From Spirochaetales bacterium (lineage in GTDB: Bacteria; Spirochaetota; Spirochaetia; Sphaerochaetales; Sphaerochaetaceae): 39,423 nucleotides of DNA. Under the pieces are notes generated by a model. The model made no database searches and had not been told where the DNA came from. It saw only the letters and a program-made list of their open reading frames with translations. The position numbers and the translations under genes are program-made. Below are positions 39,327 through 39,423 of the stretch, one piece after another (positions within the stretch are counted from its first letter, which is position 1; every line of letters starts with the position of its first letter). The stretch spans positions 1-39,423 of the forward strand of contig JAAZAT010000282.1 in assembly GCA_012514185.1 (NCBI GenBank). Direction: 5' to 3'.

Positions 39327-39423
39327 ATGGCTAGTTTGCAAAACTTGAGGAACATCGGAATCAGTGCCCACATTGACTCGGGAAAGACGACTCTCTCCGA
39401 ACGCATCCTCTACTACTGCAATA
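39327..39423 (+). CDS. fusA: Elongation factor G, N-terminus (partial)
   Basis: 32 codons up to the window end, from an ATG with a weak AGAGG site. The sequence [17 protein letters not shown] with SERILYY is the G1 P-loop of EF-G. Most bacterial EF-Gs read HIDAGKTT; the Ser form, with [13 protein letters not shown], is typical of the spirochaetal EF-G1/mitochondrial EF-G1 clade. The protein drives translocation on the ribosome. The rest lies outside the window. Confidence 0.9.
   Translation, partial: MASLQNLRNIGISAHIDSGKTTLSERILYYCN

Noticed and set aside
1-39423. tRNA, rRNA, CRISPR arrays, insertion sequences, prophage genes
   Set aside because: I looked for CCA-ended cloverleaves, regularly spaced repeats, transposase motifs and flanking inverted repeats and saw none.

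Overview
The window looks like a piece of a fermentative spirochaete chromosome, most likely Sphaerochaetaceae (Sphaerochaeta-like). This is inferred from gene content, not from a database match. The signs are an electron-bifurcating [FeFe] hydrogenase, many short spirochaete-type lipoproteins with poorly conserved signal peptides, a two-subunit class I fumarase, and an EF-G whose P-loop reads HIDSGKTT as in the spirochaetal/mitochondrial EF-G1 clade. No tRNA, rRNA, CRISPR array, insertion sequence or phage gene was found. The DNA is gene-dense and fairly GC-rich, and same-strand neighbours commonly overlap by 1-14 bases.

Layout. 1-3.7 kb: the end of a small ferredoxin-like gene, then hydB and hydA of an NAD-linked bifurcating hydrogenase, closed by a strong terminator and a second long hairpin. 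3.8-13.6 kb: an envelope region with two PH-like membrane proteins, a large surface-type lipoprotein, a protein with an N-terminal membrane anchor, a proline/glutamate-rich linker and a barrel-like C-terminus, a small exported protein, a helical lipoprotein, peptidase T, and an exported protein/LPP20-like lipoprotein pair. 13.6-18.2 kb: ugpQ and nfo on the minus strand, divergent from a PreP-like M16C peptidase. 18.1-20.25 kb: a minus-strand three-gene module of a DRTGG-domain protein, an anti-sigma-type ATPase and a sensory-type [FeFe]-hydrogenase homologue. 20.4-27.0 kb: glpK, then a tightly overlapped operon cdaA-cdaR-acpS-truA-udg-priA. 27.0-27.5 kb: a small lipoprotein. 27.7-34.2 kb: a seven-gene overlapped operon def-fmt-patatin/barrel-radical SAM-VanZ-fumA-fumB. 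34.2-39.1 kb: an FKBP lipoprotein, a YjjG-like phosphatase, an HdeD-like membrane protein, and a minus-strand operon of HIT, a Cys-rich protein and a coiled-coil lipoprotein. The window ends inside an EF-G gene.

How the parts connect. HydAB would oxidise NADH and reduced ferredoxin together to make H2. The separate hydrogenase-like protein at 18.1-19.5 kb keeps the four cysteines that bind the H-cluster cubane but lacks the proton-relay cysteine, and it is co-transcribed with a SpoIIAB-like ATPase. It is therefore a plausible redox or H2 sensor for the fermentative hydrogenase. GlpK and UgpQ feed glycerol and glycerophosphodiesters into the same fermentation. CdaA/CdaR make and control c-di-AMP.

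The most unusual sequence-level features are: (i) the sensory hydrogenase-ATPase-DRTGG module; (ii) three genes (def, nfo and the DRTGG gene) whose family-fixed start codons lie 7-9 bases after a -10-like hexamer with no Shine-Dalgarno, suggesting leaderless mRNAs; (iii) five of seven convergent gene pairs overlapping at their 3' ends, one with a perfect 19-bp palindrome spanning both stop codons; and (iv) a possible inner-to-outer membrane tether protein.
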